A DNA stretch of 64,000 nt from Rickettsia hoogstraalii (GTDB lineage: Bacteria > Pseudomonadota > Alphaproteobacteria > Rickettsiales > Rickettsiaceae): assembly GCF_000825685.1 (NCBI RefSeq), contig NZ_CCXM01000001.1:1263828-1327827 (forward strand), read 5' to 3'. The notes beneath the pieces were generated by a model, which was not told where the DNA came from, did no database searches, and was given only the letters and a program-made list of their open reading frames with translations. Position numbers and translations under genes: made by a program. Positions 38,005 through 47,053 of this stretch are shown piece by piece; position 1 is the stretch's first letter; each line of letters opens with the position of its first letter.

Positions 38005-38031
38005 AGGCCTTTTTAATTTAAGGGAAATTAT

Positions 38032-39105
38032 ATGAAGCTAAAAGAAATTATGCTCTCTTGTATTAATAAACCTAGAGAAATTGAAGAAAAATATCTTAGA
38101 TTAGCTCAAGAGAAAGAATCAGGGTTCAATGTTTATTCCGGGTTAGGTCAAAAAAACTTAGAAAGAGAAGAATTATGTGATGAAGCATCACATAATTTAG
38201 CAAGTTTAGTTATCCAAGAAATAGATAACGAAAATTTTGATTTTGGGATTTTACAAAAAATGCAGCAGGCTTTTAGCATTGCAAGTAAGCAAAAACAAAG
38301 AAAAGCTTTTATAAGTTTTTTAGATAAAGAGCTTAATAAAGAGCAATTACATAAACTCAGTCAAGCAATAATGGAAAATGCAGATGAATTAATGCCGGAT
38401 GATGATCCTAATTTCGTTTGTCGTACTCCTAATAATAAAGTTTTTCAAGAAATATTATTATTGCAAGCAAAAAGAAACAATTTTGCTGTAGAAGTTGATA
38501 AAAAAGGAACTTTAAAAATTAACTTTCCTAGCAAGATACTTGAACTTTACAAGTTATTAGTAGATAATTTTTATTTGAAAAACTTTGAAAAAGAGGAATT
38601 GCAGAAAAAATTATATCAGGAATTGTTCCCTGATTGTCAAATTCCTTTTGAAGAACTAATTGAAAAAGAGGAATTGCAGAAAAAATTATATCAAGAATTG
38701 TTCCCTGATTGTCAAATTCCTTTTGAAGAATTAATTGAAGAAGTAAGTTTTTTTGAAAATTTTATTGAATGCTTAAAAGAATTTTACATTAAAAGTAGCT
38801 TAGCACAAAGCATAATGTTTTTACTTGTAAGTAAATATATCGAAGAACATGATGTAGCAAAAGAATTATTTAGGTCAGAGAGGTTTAAAAAAGTAAGTGA
38901 ATTAGAAAAATTTAAACCATACTATGATATTAATAAGGGCGATGAAGTAGATAGTTATGTATTTAATTCTATATTAAATGATGTAAAAGGTGTTTATATT
39001 AGCAATTTAGCATCTTCAAATATATTAGAGCTAGTAAATCATACTCAACCAGATGGTGAGATAGTATCAATAGAAATTCTAGGAAATAGTGAAAGTCCAG
39101 TATGA
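38032..39105 (+). CDS. Uncharacterised paralogue 1, with internal tandem duplication
   Basis: Not recognised as a known family. The 357-residue hydrophilic, helical protein has no signal peptide or transmembrane segment. Residues about 55-150 (LASLVIQEIDNENFDFG, MQQAFSIASKQKQRKAF, DELMPDDDPNFVCRTPNNK) are nearly the same as the start of the next gene, so the two arose by duplication. A 25-residue unit (EKEELQKKLYQELF...) is repeated at residues 186-210 and 211-235. It has its own promoter and a good ribosome site. Small cytosolic helical paralogues in Rickettsia are candidates for secreted effectors, but nothing here proves secretion. Confidence 0.6.
   Translation: MKLKEIMLSCINKPREIEEKYLRLAQEKESGFNVYSGLGQKNLEREELCDEASHNLASLVIQEIDNENFDFGILQKMQQAFSIASKQKQRKAFISFLDKELNKEQLHKLSQAIMENADELMPDDDPNFVCRTPNNKVFQEILLLQAKRNNFAVEVDKKGTLKINFPSKILELYKLLVDNFYLKNFEKEELQKKLYQELFPDCQIPFEELIEKEELQKKLYQELFPDCQIPFEELIEEVSFFENFIECLKEFYIKSSLAQSIMFLLVSKYIEEHDVAKELFRSERFKKVSELEKFKPYYDINKGDEVDSYVFNSILNDVKGVYISNLASSNILELVNHTQPDGEIVSIEILGNSESPV
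38587..38736 (+). repeat. Two tandem 75-bp units in the 38032 gene
   Basis: Bases 38587-38661 and 38662-38736 differ at two positions (AGG/AAG and CTA/TTA), both silent. The unit encodes 25 residues, so the duplication keeps the frame. Its near identity indicates a recent event. Confidence 0.92.
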
Positions 39106-39216
39106 CTTTCTAGATACTGTCTTAAAGTTTTGATTATAAATATAGTAAAAACCTCTAGAAATTAATTTAATCTATCATTAATATTAAAATAATTATAAGT
39201 TAGATTAATATTAAAT

Positions 39217-40392
39217 ATGGCTACAAAAAATAAAAAAGAAACAGTGAATACTGAAACAAAAAATTTAGCAAATTTAGTTATCAAAGAAATAGGTAACGAA
39301 AATTTTGATTTTGATGTGTTGCAAAAGATGCAGCAGGCTTTTAGTACTGCAAGTAAGCAAAAACAAAGGGAAGCTTTTATAAGTTTTTTAGATAAAAAGC
39401 TTAATAAGGAGCAATTACATAAGCTCAATCAAGCAATAATGGAAAATGCAAATGAATTAATGCCGGATAATGATCCTAATTTTGTTTGTCGTACTCCTAA
39501 TAATAAAGTTTTTCAAGAAATATTATTATTGGAAGCAAAACGCTCAGGTATGAAAGCAAAATTTAATGATAAAGGAGAATTACAATCTCTTGATATAAAA
39601 GATATAACACCGGAAATATTAGATCACTATCGTATTTTACAAGAAAAATTTTATCCTAAAAGAAATTCTAAAGATTTAGTAGATAGTAGAATAGCTCAAA
39701 GTATTAATTTTTTATTATATGCTCCACTTTTTCGAGAATCAGAAATATATGAGAAAATATATAAAAAATCACCGGAAGAAGCATTGAAAATAGAAGGAGG
39801 AATAGCTGCTCCTAACGGTAAGTATGTTAAACAATTAGTAGATGCTAAAATAGGAACCAATATACATTTTAATACCAAAGAAAATTTAGAAAATAAAGCA
39901 AATGAAGGAAAAGAGACTAAGATATCTTTAATAATTGAAAAAGCAATAACAACACTCGAGAAAGACAAAAAGGTAAGTATTGAAGATAAGAGACGAGAAG
40001 AAATAAAAAGGCATTTATCTAAATCTTTAGAAGGAGCTTCTGATTATATATTAACATTCAAAAAAAATGATTTAGTAGATATAATACATCAAGAATTAGA
40101 TAAAAGACAAACTTGGTGGTCAAAGATTGTTAATTATATAAGTATAAAATCATATTCCATTTCTAAAGAAAATCTTGAGAAAATAGGAAAAATAGTAAAT
40201 AGTGAAATTAAAAATTCTCATACTCCTTTAAAAGTAGAAGTACAAGAACAGTTAAAACAAATCTCAAAAGAGTTAAATAGATTAAATAATCCGGCATTGC
40301 CGTCAGAAGCTAAAAAGGTTCAGGCAAAATCCAAAAAACCGCCTGTTCCTCCAAAACCTGAACATCTCAAAAAAAGAAATCATGGATTGTGA
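39217..40392 (+). CDS. Uncharacterised paralogue 2, with proline-rich C-terminus
   Basis: This 391-residue protein has a first 110 residues parallel to the previous gene (LANLVIKEIGNENFDFDVLQ, KQKQREAFISFLDKKL, FQEILLLEAKRSG). The two then diverge: this one has AQSINFLLYAPLFRES, a Lys/Glu-rich helical part and the ending SKKPPVPPKPEHLKK. PPVPPKP is a class II SH3-ligand-like motif, common in proteins that meet eukaryotic hosts. No signal peptide. The ribosome site is weak. Function unknown; an effector role is inference only. Confidence 0.6.
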   Translation: MATKNKKETVNTETKNLANLVIKEIGNENFDFDVLQKMQQAFSTASKQKQREAFISFLDKKLNKEQLHKLNQAIMENANELMPDNDPNFVCRTPNNKVFQEILLLEAKRSGMKAKFNDKGELQSLDIKDITPEILDHYRILQEKFYPKRNSKDLVDSRIAQSINFLLYAPLFRESEIYEKIYKKSPEEALKIEGGIAAPNGKYVKQLVDAKIGTNIHFNTKENLENKANEGKETKISLIIEKAITTLEKDKKVSIEDKRREEIKRHLSKSLEGASDYILTFKKNDLVDIIHQELDKRQTWWSKIVNYISIKSYSISKENLEKIGKIVNSEIKNSHTPLKVEVQEQLKQISKELNRLNNPALPSEAKKVQAKSKKPPVPPKPEHLKKRNHGL

Positions 40393-40506
40393 TGTCATTC
40401 CCGCGAAAGCGGGAATCCAGAAAAAAAGCGAAATTATTTGAGCTTTTAATTTTAAAATTTAGTACATTTATATTTTTTAATGACTGGATTCCCGCCTACG
40501 CGGGAA
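40393..40506. repeat. Family C palindrome after paralogue 2
   Basis: ATGTCATTCCCGCGAAAGCG with GGAATCCAG pairs with CTGGATTCCCGCCTACGCGG. It starts immediately at the stop codon of the preceding gene. Confidence 0.85.
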
Positions 40507-40667
40507 GGCATTGTTGCGTGGATACCGATGTCATTCCTGCGAAAGCAGGAATCCAGCATAAATCGAGCTTTTAATTTCAAAAATTTTCTGTATTTATACT
40601 TTTTTTCTGGATTTCCGCTTTCGCGGGAATGACATAAAGAGCATTTACCGGTCCACGCAACAATGCC
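40507..40667. repeat. Dispersed palindromic repeat, family C, second long copy
   Basis: Same 160-bp unit as 15449-15612, from GGCATTGTTGCGTGGATACC to GGTCCACGCAACAATGCC. The two differ at only a few bases. It abuts the previous family C element, giving a tandem pair downstream of fabI. Confidence 0.88.
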
Positions 40668-40714
40668 ACGCGGGAATGACATCGAACACGGTTAATGATC
40701 CATGCAATAATAAT

Positions 40715-41497
40715 TTATAATTTATTACTTCCCATAATATTGTAACCGCAATCTACATAATGAATTTCACCGGTAACACCTTTAGATAAATTACTAAATA
40801 AATATACTGCTGCTCCTCCTACATCTTCTTGGGTAGTATTACGTTTTAATGGTGCGGTTGCAGCGTGAGATTTAAGCATAGTACTAAAATCACCTATTGC
40901 ACTAGATGCTAGAGTTTTGATAGGTCCCGCCGAAATAGCGTTTACTCTAATATTATTTTCTCCCAAATCGTTTGCTAGATATTTTACACTAGCCTCAAGT
41001 GCAGCTTTAGAAATCCCCATTACATTATAATTAGGTATAACTTTTTCAGCACCGTAGTAAGTTAACGTCACAATGCTTCCGCCGTCATGCATTAAGGCTT
41101 CTGCGGACCTTGAGAGTTCTAAAAGAGAGTAACATGATATATGTAAAGAATTATGAAAATTTTCTAAGCTAGTATCAACATAATGTCCTTTTAATTCATT
41201 TTTATCGGCAAAAGCCATACCGTGAAGTAAGAAATCGAAGCTACCCCATTTCTCTTTTATATCATCAAATAAATTACTAATTGATTTTGGATTCGTAACA
41301 TCGAGTTCGCTAACAAAATTACAACCTATCTCCTCAGCGAGTGGTTTAACTCGTTTTTCTAGTACTTCCGATTGATAAGTAAACCATAGCTCTGCTCCGT
41401 GTTTTTTAGCAAGCTGTGCAATCGCCCACGATATTGACATATTATTTGCAATGCCTGTAATTAAGCCTTTTTTTCCTTGTAGTAATCCTGTAGTCAT
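40715..41497 (-). CDS. fabI: Enoyl-[acyl-carrier-protein] reductase FabI
   Basis: This 260-residue SDR enzyme catalyses the last step of the type II fatty-acid elongation cycle with NADH. The cofactor segment ITGIANNMSISWAIA is the divergent FabI form. The active-site pair Tyr-x6-Lys is in NYNVMGISKAALEA, and the C-terminal VNAISAGPIKTLA loop is intact. It is divergent from lnt across about 75 bases. Confidence 0.97.
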   Translation of the reverse strand: MTTGLLQGKKGLITGIANNMSISWAIAQLAKKHGAELWFTYQSEVLEKRVKPLAEEIGCNFVSELDVTNPKSISNLFDDIKEKWGSFDFLLHGMAFADKNELKGHYVDTSLENFHNSLHISCYSLLELSRSAEALMHDGGSIVTLTYYGAEKVIPNYNVMGISKAALEASVKYLANDLGENNIRVNAISAGPIKTLASSAIGDFSTMLKSHAATAPLKRNTTQEDVGGAAVYLFSNLSKGVTGEIHYVDCGYNIMGSNKL

Positions 41498-41572
41498 TTA
41501 TTTACTCATTATATTAAAACTTGCTGAAATGATAGCATGATGTATTATTTTGTAAACAAATAATCGATAAAA

Positions 41573-43063
41573 ATGTATAAACCTAAAATCATATGTTTAC
41601 TGCTAGGGATGTTAAGCGGTTTAGTTTTTGCTCCGACTTTCTTTATACCGGCATTATTAACGTTATCTTACTTATGTTATATAGTTCAAAAATCCGAAAA
41701 TTGGCAAGAAGCCGCAAAATTTGGTTATTTATTCGGTTTTGGGCATTTTTTAAGTGGAATATATTGGATAAGTATCGGTGTTAGCGTTTATATTGCGGAT
41801 TTTTGGTGGGCAATTCCTTTTGCGTTATTTGGGCTACCTATAGTTTTAGCTTTCTTTATATCGGCAAGCTGCATGCTTAGTTTTTTTGCTAAAAATAATA
41901 AATATTACCAATTTATATTCTGTTTATGTTGGGTATTATTTGAGTGGATACGTTCATGGATTTTTACCGGTCTTCCTTGGAATTTGATCGGCTATGCTTT
42001 CTCGTTTTCAGATATTTTAATACAGCCTTTAAGTATAATAGGGATATATGGACTTAGTTTTATAGTTATATATATTTCTACATCAGCTTATCCTTTATTT
42101 AGCAAGCAATTTACTCAGTTAAAAATATTACTAGCTAGTTCAGTCCTAATATTAATCGTAATTGTCATTTACGGAGCAGTAAGGCTAAGTAATAACCTTA
42201 CAAATTTCACTGATATAAAAGTACGATTAGTGCAGCCTTCAATACCTCAAACCGAAAAATGGAATGAAGAAGAATTTTGGCATAATTTAATGCTACATAT
42301 TAATTTATCAGAAAATTCCGAACCCATCGATTTAATTATTTGGTCTGAAGCAGCATTAGTAGTACCTGATGATATACCGCAAGTTAAATCAGAATTATTA
42401 AAAATGCTAAATTCTACAAATGCTATTTTGATAACAGGAGGGATCTCGGATAATAAAAAACAAGGTGATGAGTTTGAACTTTACTCAGCTATGTATGCTC
42501 TTGATAAAAATGATCATAAATTATTTGAATATCATAAATCACATTTAGTACCTTTCGGTGAGTATATGCCTCTTAAAAAGATACTACCGTTTAAAAAATT
42601 AACTCACGGTTTAATTGATTATAAAGAAGGAGATGGAGGGCTTGTTTATCTTGAAAAATATAATCTTAAAATTAAACCTTTAATTTGTTATGAATCTATT
42701 TTTCCTGATTTTGTACGGACGAATAATGAAATAGCCGATGTAATAATTAATATTACAAATGATGCGTGGTATGGTAAATCAAGCGGTCCATATCAGCATT
42801 TTCATATTAGTAGAAGTAGAGCCGTAGAGAACGGTTTACCTATGATTAGAGTAGCAAATAACGGTATTTCAGCTATAGTAGATCCTTTTGGTAGAACAAC
42901 AAAAAAACTAAATCTAAATGAAATAAATTATACTCAAGGTTTAATTCCTAAAAAACTAACCTCTCCTACTATATTCTCGCAATTTGGTAATTTTACTATT
43001 CTATTACTCATCGTTTTTATACTTTTAATTAATTATTTATTAGTCTTGATTCTTGATAACTAA
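41573..43063 (+). CDS. lnt: Apolipoprotein N-acyltransferase
   Basis: This 496-residue inner-membrane enzyme has about six N-terminal transmembrane helices, then a nitrilase-like domain and a C-terminal helix. The catalytic triad is visible: Glu in IIWSEAALV, Lys in [14 protein letters not shown] and Cys in [10 protein letters not shown]. It adds the third acyl chain to lipoproteins. An XRE regulator follows 115 bases later with its own promoter. Confidence 0.95.
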   Translation: MYKPKIICLLLGMLSGLVFAPTFFIPALLTLSYLCYIVQKSENWQEAAKFGYLFGFGHFLSGIYWISIGVSVYIADFWWAIPFALFGLPIVLAFFISASCMLSFFAKNNKYYQFIFCLCWVLFEWIRSWIFTGLPWNLIGYAFSFSDILIQPLSIIGIYGLSFIVIYISTSAYPLFSKQFTQLKILLASSVLILIVIVIYGAVRLSNNLTNFTDIKVRLVQPSIPQTEKWNEEEFWHNLMLHINLSENSEPIDLIIWSEAALVVPDDIPQVKSELLKMLNSTNAILITGGISDNKKQGDEFELYSAMYALDKNDHKLFEYHKSHLVPFGEYMPLKKILPFKKLTHGLIDYKEGDGGLVYLEKYNLKIKPLICYESIFPDFVRTNNEIADVIINITNDAWYGKSSGPYQHFHISRSRAVENGLPMIRVANNGISAIVDPFGRTTKKLNLNEINYTQGLIPKKLTSPTIFSQFGNFTILLLIVFILLINYLLVLILDN

Positions 43064-43100
43064 AGGGTTTTAGCATTATTATATTAAATTTTTAATAAAG

Positions 43101-43129
43101 TTGCTTGATTAAATATAAAGTAATATACT
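43101..43129 (+). promoter_or_regulatory. Sigma-70 promoter of the XRE regulator
   Basis: TTGCTT (43101-43106), a 17-base spacer, then TATACT (43124-43129), 50 bases before the ATG at 43179. Confidence 0.6.
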
Positions 43130-43178
43130 ACATTTAAAGTTGAATAGACTTTATTAATAATTAAAGCTTATTGTTAAA

Positions 43179-43670
43179 ATGAATGATTCAATAAAACATC
43201 CGGACAAACTCGCAAGTGAACGTTTAAAAGAACGACGTCTTGCTGTAGGTATTAGCCAAAAAGAATTAGGGCAAGCTTTAGATATTAGTACTCTCCAAGT
43301 TAAAAAATATGAAGAAGGTTTAAGTAATATACCTATAAGTAGGTTATATGTTTTTGCAAAAGTTTTAAATACGCCTTTAAAGTATTTCTTTAATAGTTTT
43401 GAAGAAGAAAAGTTAAAAACTGACGATGAAAATACTTCTAATAATAAAATTGAATATCTATTCAAAGAAATAGAAAGTGATTTCTTAAATAATATTGCTG
43501 AAGAAGAAGGGCAATATGAAAATGACGTCTCTTTTGATTATAAAGAATTATCAAGGACTATGGAAAGAGAACTTTTATCTTTAACTAGAGCATTTACTAG
43601 AGTACAAAATCCAAATATTAGAAAAATAATAATTGACCTTGTCAGATCAGTATCTATACCTTGTGAATAA
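43179..43670 (+). CDS. XRE-family HTH transcription regulator
   Basis: This 163-residue protein has an N-terminal helix-turn-helix of the Cro/CI type (residues about 12-66): LKERRLAVGISQKELGQALD then STLQVKKYEEGLSNIPISRL. The C-terminal half is acidic then basic, with a helix near the end (NPNIRKIIIDLVRSV). This matches the alphaproteobacterial regulators of about 130-160 residues that control stress or development. Targets unknown. Confidence 0.85.
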   Translation: MNDSIKHPDKLASERLKERRLAVGISQKELGQALDISTLQVKKYEEGLSNIPISRLYVFAKVLNTPLKYFFNSFEEEKLKTDDENTSNNKIEYLFKEIESDFLNNIAEEEGQYENDVSFDYKELSRTMERELLSLTRAFTRVQNPNIRKIIIDLVRSVSIPCE

Positions 43671-43687
43671 TATTAAATTTTCATTGA

Positions 43688-43855
43688 CTTAGCATTGCTA
43701 AAGTATTAATTTTTGTTAAGATTGATGATCGTTATGATACCGGTTTAACAGGTGAAGAGCCACTAGTAAGCTGGACTGCAGGTCAAGATGTTCTATCGCA
43801 ATTAATAGGGCAAACGGTATTAGAACAAACAGGAAATACAGAGTTTAAGAAATGA
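43688..43855 (+). other. Isolated open segment, probable 3' gene relic
   Basis: 55 codons are open with protein-like composition (KIDDRYDTGLTGEEPLVSWT, then QLIGQTVLEQTGNTEFKK) and end at TGA 43853-43855. No ATG or plausible upstream part is present. It looks like the C-terminal tail of a lost gene; the family was not recognised. The rest of 43671-44922 is repeats plus AT-rich sequence without a gene. Confidence 0.35.
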
Positions 43856-43899
43856 ATTTCTTTTTCATTTTGCAAGCCTTGCTGCATAAGTACTGAATC

Positions 43900-44085
43900 G
43901 TCATTGCGAGCGGGCATTGCCTGCGTGGATATCTGAACCGTCATTGCAAGGAGCGAAGCGACGCGGCAATCCAGAAAAAATAATAAAAAAATTCTGTAAA
44001 TCAGAATTTTTAACTGGATTACTTCGTAATTTCCTTGCAATGACGGGAAAACCGGTCCACGCAACAATGCCTTGCGAGGAGCGGT
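43900..44085. repeat. Family A palindrome in the decay zone
   Basis: CGTCATTGCGAGCGGGCATTG, CGTCATTGCAAGGAGCGAAG, the hairpin AAAAATTCTGTAAATCAGAATTTTT and CCTTGCAATGACGG, closed by GGTCCACGCAACAATGCC. Confidence 0.83.
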
Positions 44086-44172
44086 AAAACCCACTGTGTC
44101 ACCTAGTTCGCTTGACCACGTGGTCCATAAAAACAATAAAAATACTAATAATTTTAGTATTTTTAACTAGAT

Positions 44173-44384
44173 CCCGTGGTCAAGCCCATAGTACCGGACA
44201 TTTTTTTAAAGATCTCGATGTCATCCTAGCTAAAAGCGGGGATCCAGACTAAAAAATCTTTAATTTTAAAGATTTTTTATTACATAGTTTTTTTTAAGCT
44301 TTACTTTACTGGATTCTCGCCTACGCGGGAATGACCTAGAACAAAAACTGTCTCGGTACTATAAGGTCAAGCCACGGGATGACA
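44173..44384. repeat. Composite nested palindrome, second copy
   Basis: Same nested structure as 20008-20218: CCCGTGGTCAAGCCCATAGT, then the CCTAGCTAAAAGCGGGGATCC block, then TCTCGGTACTATAAGGTCAA and GCCACGGGATGACA. It differs by small indels. It is preceded at 44086-44172 by a family B core (TACTAATAATTTTAGTA). Confidence 0.85.
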
Positions 44385-44542
44385 GAGGTACAATCGATCC
44401 ACGCAGCAACTTTATGTAATAATAACTTTTCGCAGAAGCGGTAATAACACCGAGGTATAGGCTATCTCAGGCAATTCTTTTAGGTAATACTATTTATTGG
44501 TTATTGACATAATCTTAAAATGGTGCTAAACATTAAAAATTA

Positions 44543-44702
44543 AGAGACCATCTGTAAATAAGTTTAATTAGTAGTTAAAGAGCTTTTTTAGCAAAAATTG
44601 ATAAGATTTTTGAAAGAATATTATTTGTATTTCAAAAAAATCTTACTATTTGCAGCAAAAAATAATTTAATTAGCCTTAAAATTTATTTACAGATAGCCT
44701 CT
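44543..44702. repeat. AT-rich palindromic element, family D, first copy
   Basis: AGACCATCTGTAAATAAGTTT and AAATTTATTTACAGATAGCCT form the outer arms. The inner part has GCAAAAATTGATAAGATTTTT and AAAAAAATCTTACTATTTGC. A shorter relative lies at 54371-54486. No gene in 44385-44922. Confidence 0.7.
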
Positions 44703-44922
44703 AAGGTAGAGCTTTCTTGACTATTTAGCTTCTAGTCAAAGAAAGATAAGTTTTTTATCTTTACTTTATATTTCTACAGTTAAAAATATTTATGATATCT
44801 TTAAAGGTTAATAGTTTAATACAAAATTGGCGTTGGCGTAGATAATTTTTTGCGTTTATATGTTTGCTATATGCAAATTTAGATTTTGATTATTAAATTA
44901 TAACTTATGACAGGATATTAAA

Positions 44923-45835
44923 ATGTTTATCTCTAATATTTTTCAAAAATTCTTTTCTTTTTGTTTTATTTATCACAGCTGCAATTTATGCGGGTCAAAA
45001 AAAAGTAGCAATTATTGTTCCGCTTGAACATGCTGCAATGACCGAGATTATATTGGGAATTAAAGAGTCGCTAAAAGATATAGATGCAGAAATTATAGTT
45101 AAAAATGCTCATGCTGATTCTAATATTTTACTTGCTATTATAAAGCAAATAAAAGATCAGGATATTGATGTAATAATTCCAATAGGCACGACAGTCAGCC
45201 AAACTGTTATTTCTCATATAACAAATAAACCGATTGTTTGTGCTGCTGCTATGATTAACAGTAAAAACCTACCTTTAGTTACCGGTGTTAACGATGAGAT
45301 AAAAATCACCGACACCATTAGTAAATTACCTTTTTTACAGAATATCACTTTAATTTATAGCAGTAGCAAGAAAGTTATACCTGAAGTAGAAATGTTAAAA
45401 TTATATACTGGAAAAAACAATATTTCTCTGCACACGGTAATGATACAAAATTTAAATGATATGCCGGTCGCTGTAAAAAATGCTCCTGAAAATACGCAGA
45501 GTTTTGTAATTCTGAAAGATCATTTGGTAGTTAGCGGAATTAATATTTTAAAGCAAGAAGCATTTAAACGCCGTATTCCTATCATTGCTTCCGATGAAGG
45601 GTCAGTAATTAGCGGGGCAACTATTGCCGTAGGAGTGCAAGAAAAGCAAATAGGCGTAGAAGCGGGGTTAATGGCAAAAAAAATCTTGCAAGGAATAGCA
45701 CCAAAAGATATTCTGTTTGGGGATATGCAAGACTTAACTTTGTTTATTAATCTTCAATCTCTATCAAAGCAAGATATTCTAACTAAAGAAAATTTATCCG
45801 TACTTCCTTTCGCTCATAAAGAACTCGAAGAGTAG
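44923..45835 (+). pseudogene. ABC importer substrate-binding protein (TrpX/PF04392-like), frameshifted in the signal peptide
   Basis: ATG at 44923 follows an AGGA site and begins MFISNIFQKFFSFCF. One extra base in the T-rich run near 44963-44972 shifts the frame. The protein continues FITAAIYAGQKKVAIIVPLE and joins the long frame (from 45038) that ends at 45835. The body is a periplasmic-binding fold (DVIIPIGTTVSQTVI, NKPIVCAAAMI, VISGATIAVGVQEKQIG) like PF04392 proteins found with BMP or tryptophan-type ABC importers. Without its signal peptide it could not be exported. The next two genes, the permease and ATPase of the same importer, are also broken. Confidence 0.75.
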
Positions 45836-45966
45836 TATACTAAGATAGAACTTCAAAAATTGGCTACGTCGTTCTGCAAGTACTACGGTACTCACGTATT
45901 AAGTAACGGCTTCCGTTCCTCGTCTTGTGAACCGATTACTCTTTTTGAAGTTGATCTTCGTATACT
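45834..45966. repeat. Rickettsia palindromic element after the binding-protein gene
   Basis: The arms AGTATACTAAGATAGAACTTC and GAAGTTGATCTTCGTATACT are near-perfect complements. The interior has TACGGTACTCACGTATTAAG and CCGTTCCTCGTC. The left arm starts on the stop codon at 45833-45835. Confidence 0.82.
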
Positions 45967-45995
45967 GTTTTTCATTAAATATAAAGTATAATAAT

Positions 45996-46853
45996 ATGAA
46001 CATTTTAGTTACTGCTCTTGAGCAATCCTTAATAATGTTGCCGCTTATTTTAGGGATGTATATAATATCGAATCTTGAAAATTACCGATCTTACCGTAGA
46101 CGGTACTTATGTACTAGGAGCTGCCGTATTTGCCCGCAGCCTTTCGTTTGGGTTATTTCTTGCATTAATATTTGCCGTAATAGCAGGAGGAATTATCGGC
46201 AGCATAGTTAGTTTTATGCAGAAGAATAACCGCATTAACGGGCTTATAGCCGGAATACTTGCAAGTTTTATGCTTTATTCCGTTAACTTGCAAATTATGC
46301 AGCGTCCTAATATATCGGTTCTTGGTATGCCGACTCTGCTATCTATATTAGATCTCGAAAATTGGTTAGTGCCTTTAATAATAATTAATTGTCTTATTAT
46401 ATTTGCTGTTATAATTTTATTGAAAGGTAAGCTCGGTTTATTCCTTCGAGCTTTTGGTTTTAATAAAGATTTATTGATTAATTTAGGAAAACCTGCCGAG
46501 CTTTATCGCATGCTTGGTCTTAGCATAAGCAACTGCCTAGCTGCTTTAACAGGTACTTTATCGGCACAAATAAACGGTTTTGCCGATATTAATATGGGTT
46601 TTGGAGTGGCATTAGTTGGTATCGGTGCGATTGTTATAGGGCGGTATATTTTTTAATCCATGCTAATAATTTTAATGCGTTTAAAAGTAAAATAATATAC
46701 CTATAAAAAGAGATATTTTCTTGTTTTATAGGTATATTATTTTACTTTATTGCTTTGAGCGTTTTACTCCGAATTGGCATCGATCCTATAAACCTTAAGC
46801 TTATTTTAGGGATAGTATTGTTTATTTCGCTCAGTACGGTGGGTAAGAAATAA
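45996..46853 (+). pseudogene. ABC importer permease, frameshifted and split by a palindrome
   Basis: ATG at 45996 starts MNILVTALEQSLIMLPLILG. After GMYI a 2-base deletion near 46063-46068 shifts the frame, and the protein continues YRILKITDLTVDGTYVLGAA with several transmembrane helices (LFLALIFAVIAGGIIGSIVS). It ends prematurely after IGAIVIGRYIF at 46656. The true C-terminus (IALSVLLRIGIDPINLKLIL, then VLFISLSTVGKK) is found at about 46752-46853 on the far side of a 65-bp palindrome. This is a BPD-type permease paired with the flanking binding protein and ATPase. Confidence 0.75.
46684..46748. repeat. Perfect 25-bp inverted repeat inserted in the permease gene
   Basis: Arms 46684-46708 and 46724-46748 are perfectly complementary (AAAGTAAAATAATATACC... 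/ ...GGTATATTATTTTACTTT) around a 15-base loop. The permease's last helix resumes just after it. Confidence 0.85.
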
Positions 46854-46869
46854 TACTTGTAATGTCATT

Positions 46870-47026
46870 CCCGTGTGGCATTGCCCGCGTGGATACCTGA
46901 ACCGTCATTGCGAGGAGCGAAGCGACGTGGCAATCTAGAAAAATAATAAAAAAATGCTATGCATTTTTAACTGGATTACTTCGTCAATTACTTCGTAATT
47001 TTCCTCGCAATGACGGAAAAAACGAG
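46870..47026. repeat. Family A palindrome between permease and ATPase
   Basis: GGCATTGCCCGCGTGGATACC, CGTCATTGCGAGGAGCG and TTTTCCTCGCAATGACGG, with a shortened centre (AAAAAATGCTATGCATTTTT). It separates two genes that would normally be contiguous. Confidence 0.8.
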
Positions 47027-47053
47027 TACATTTTCGATTAAAAAGACAAAATT

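Noticed and set aside
40389..40682. Two short frames on opposite strands after paralogue 2
   Set aside because: Both are translations of the tandem family C elements.
44505..44535. A TTGACA box at about 44504 as promoter of the binding-protein gene
   Set aside because: The matching -10 (TAAACA) is poor, and the distance to the start is over 380 bases with a palindrome between.
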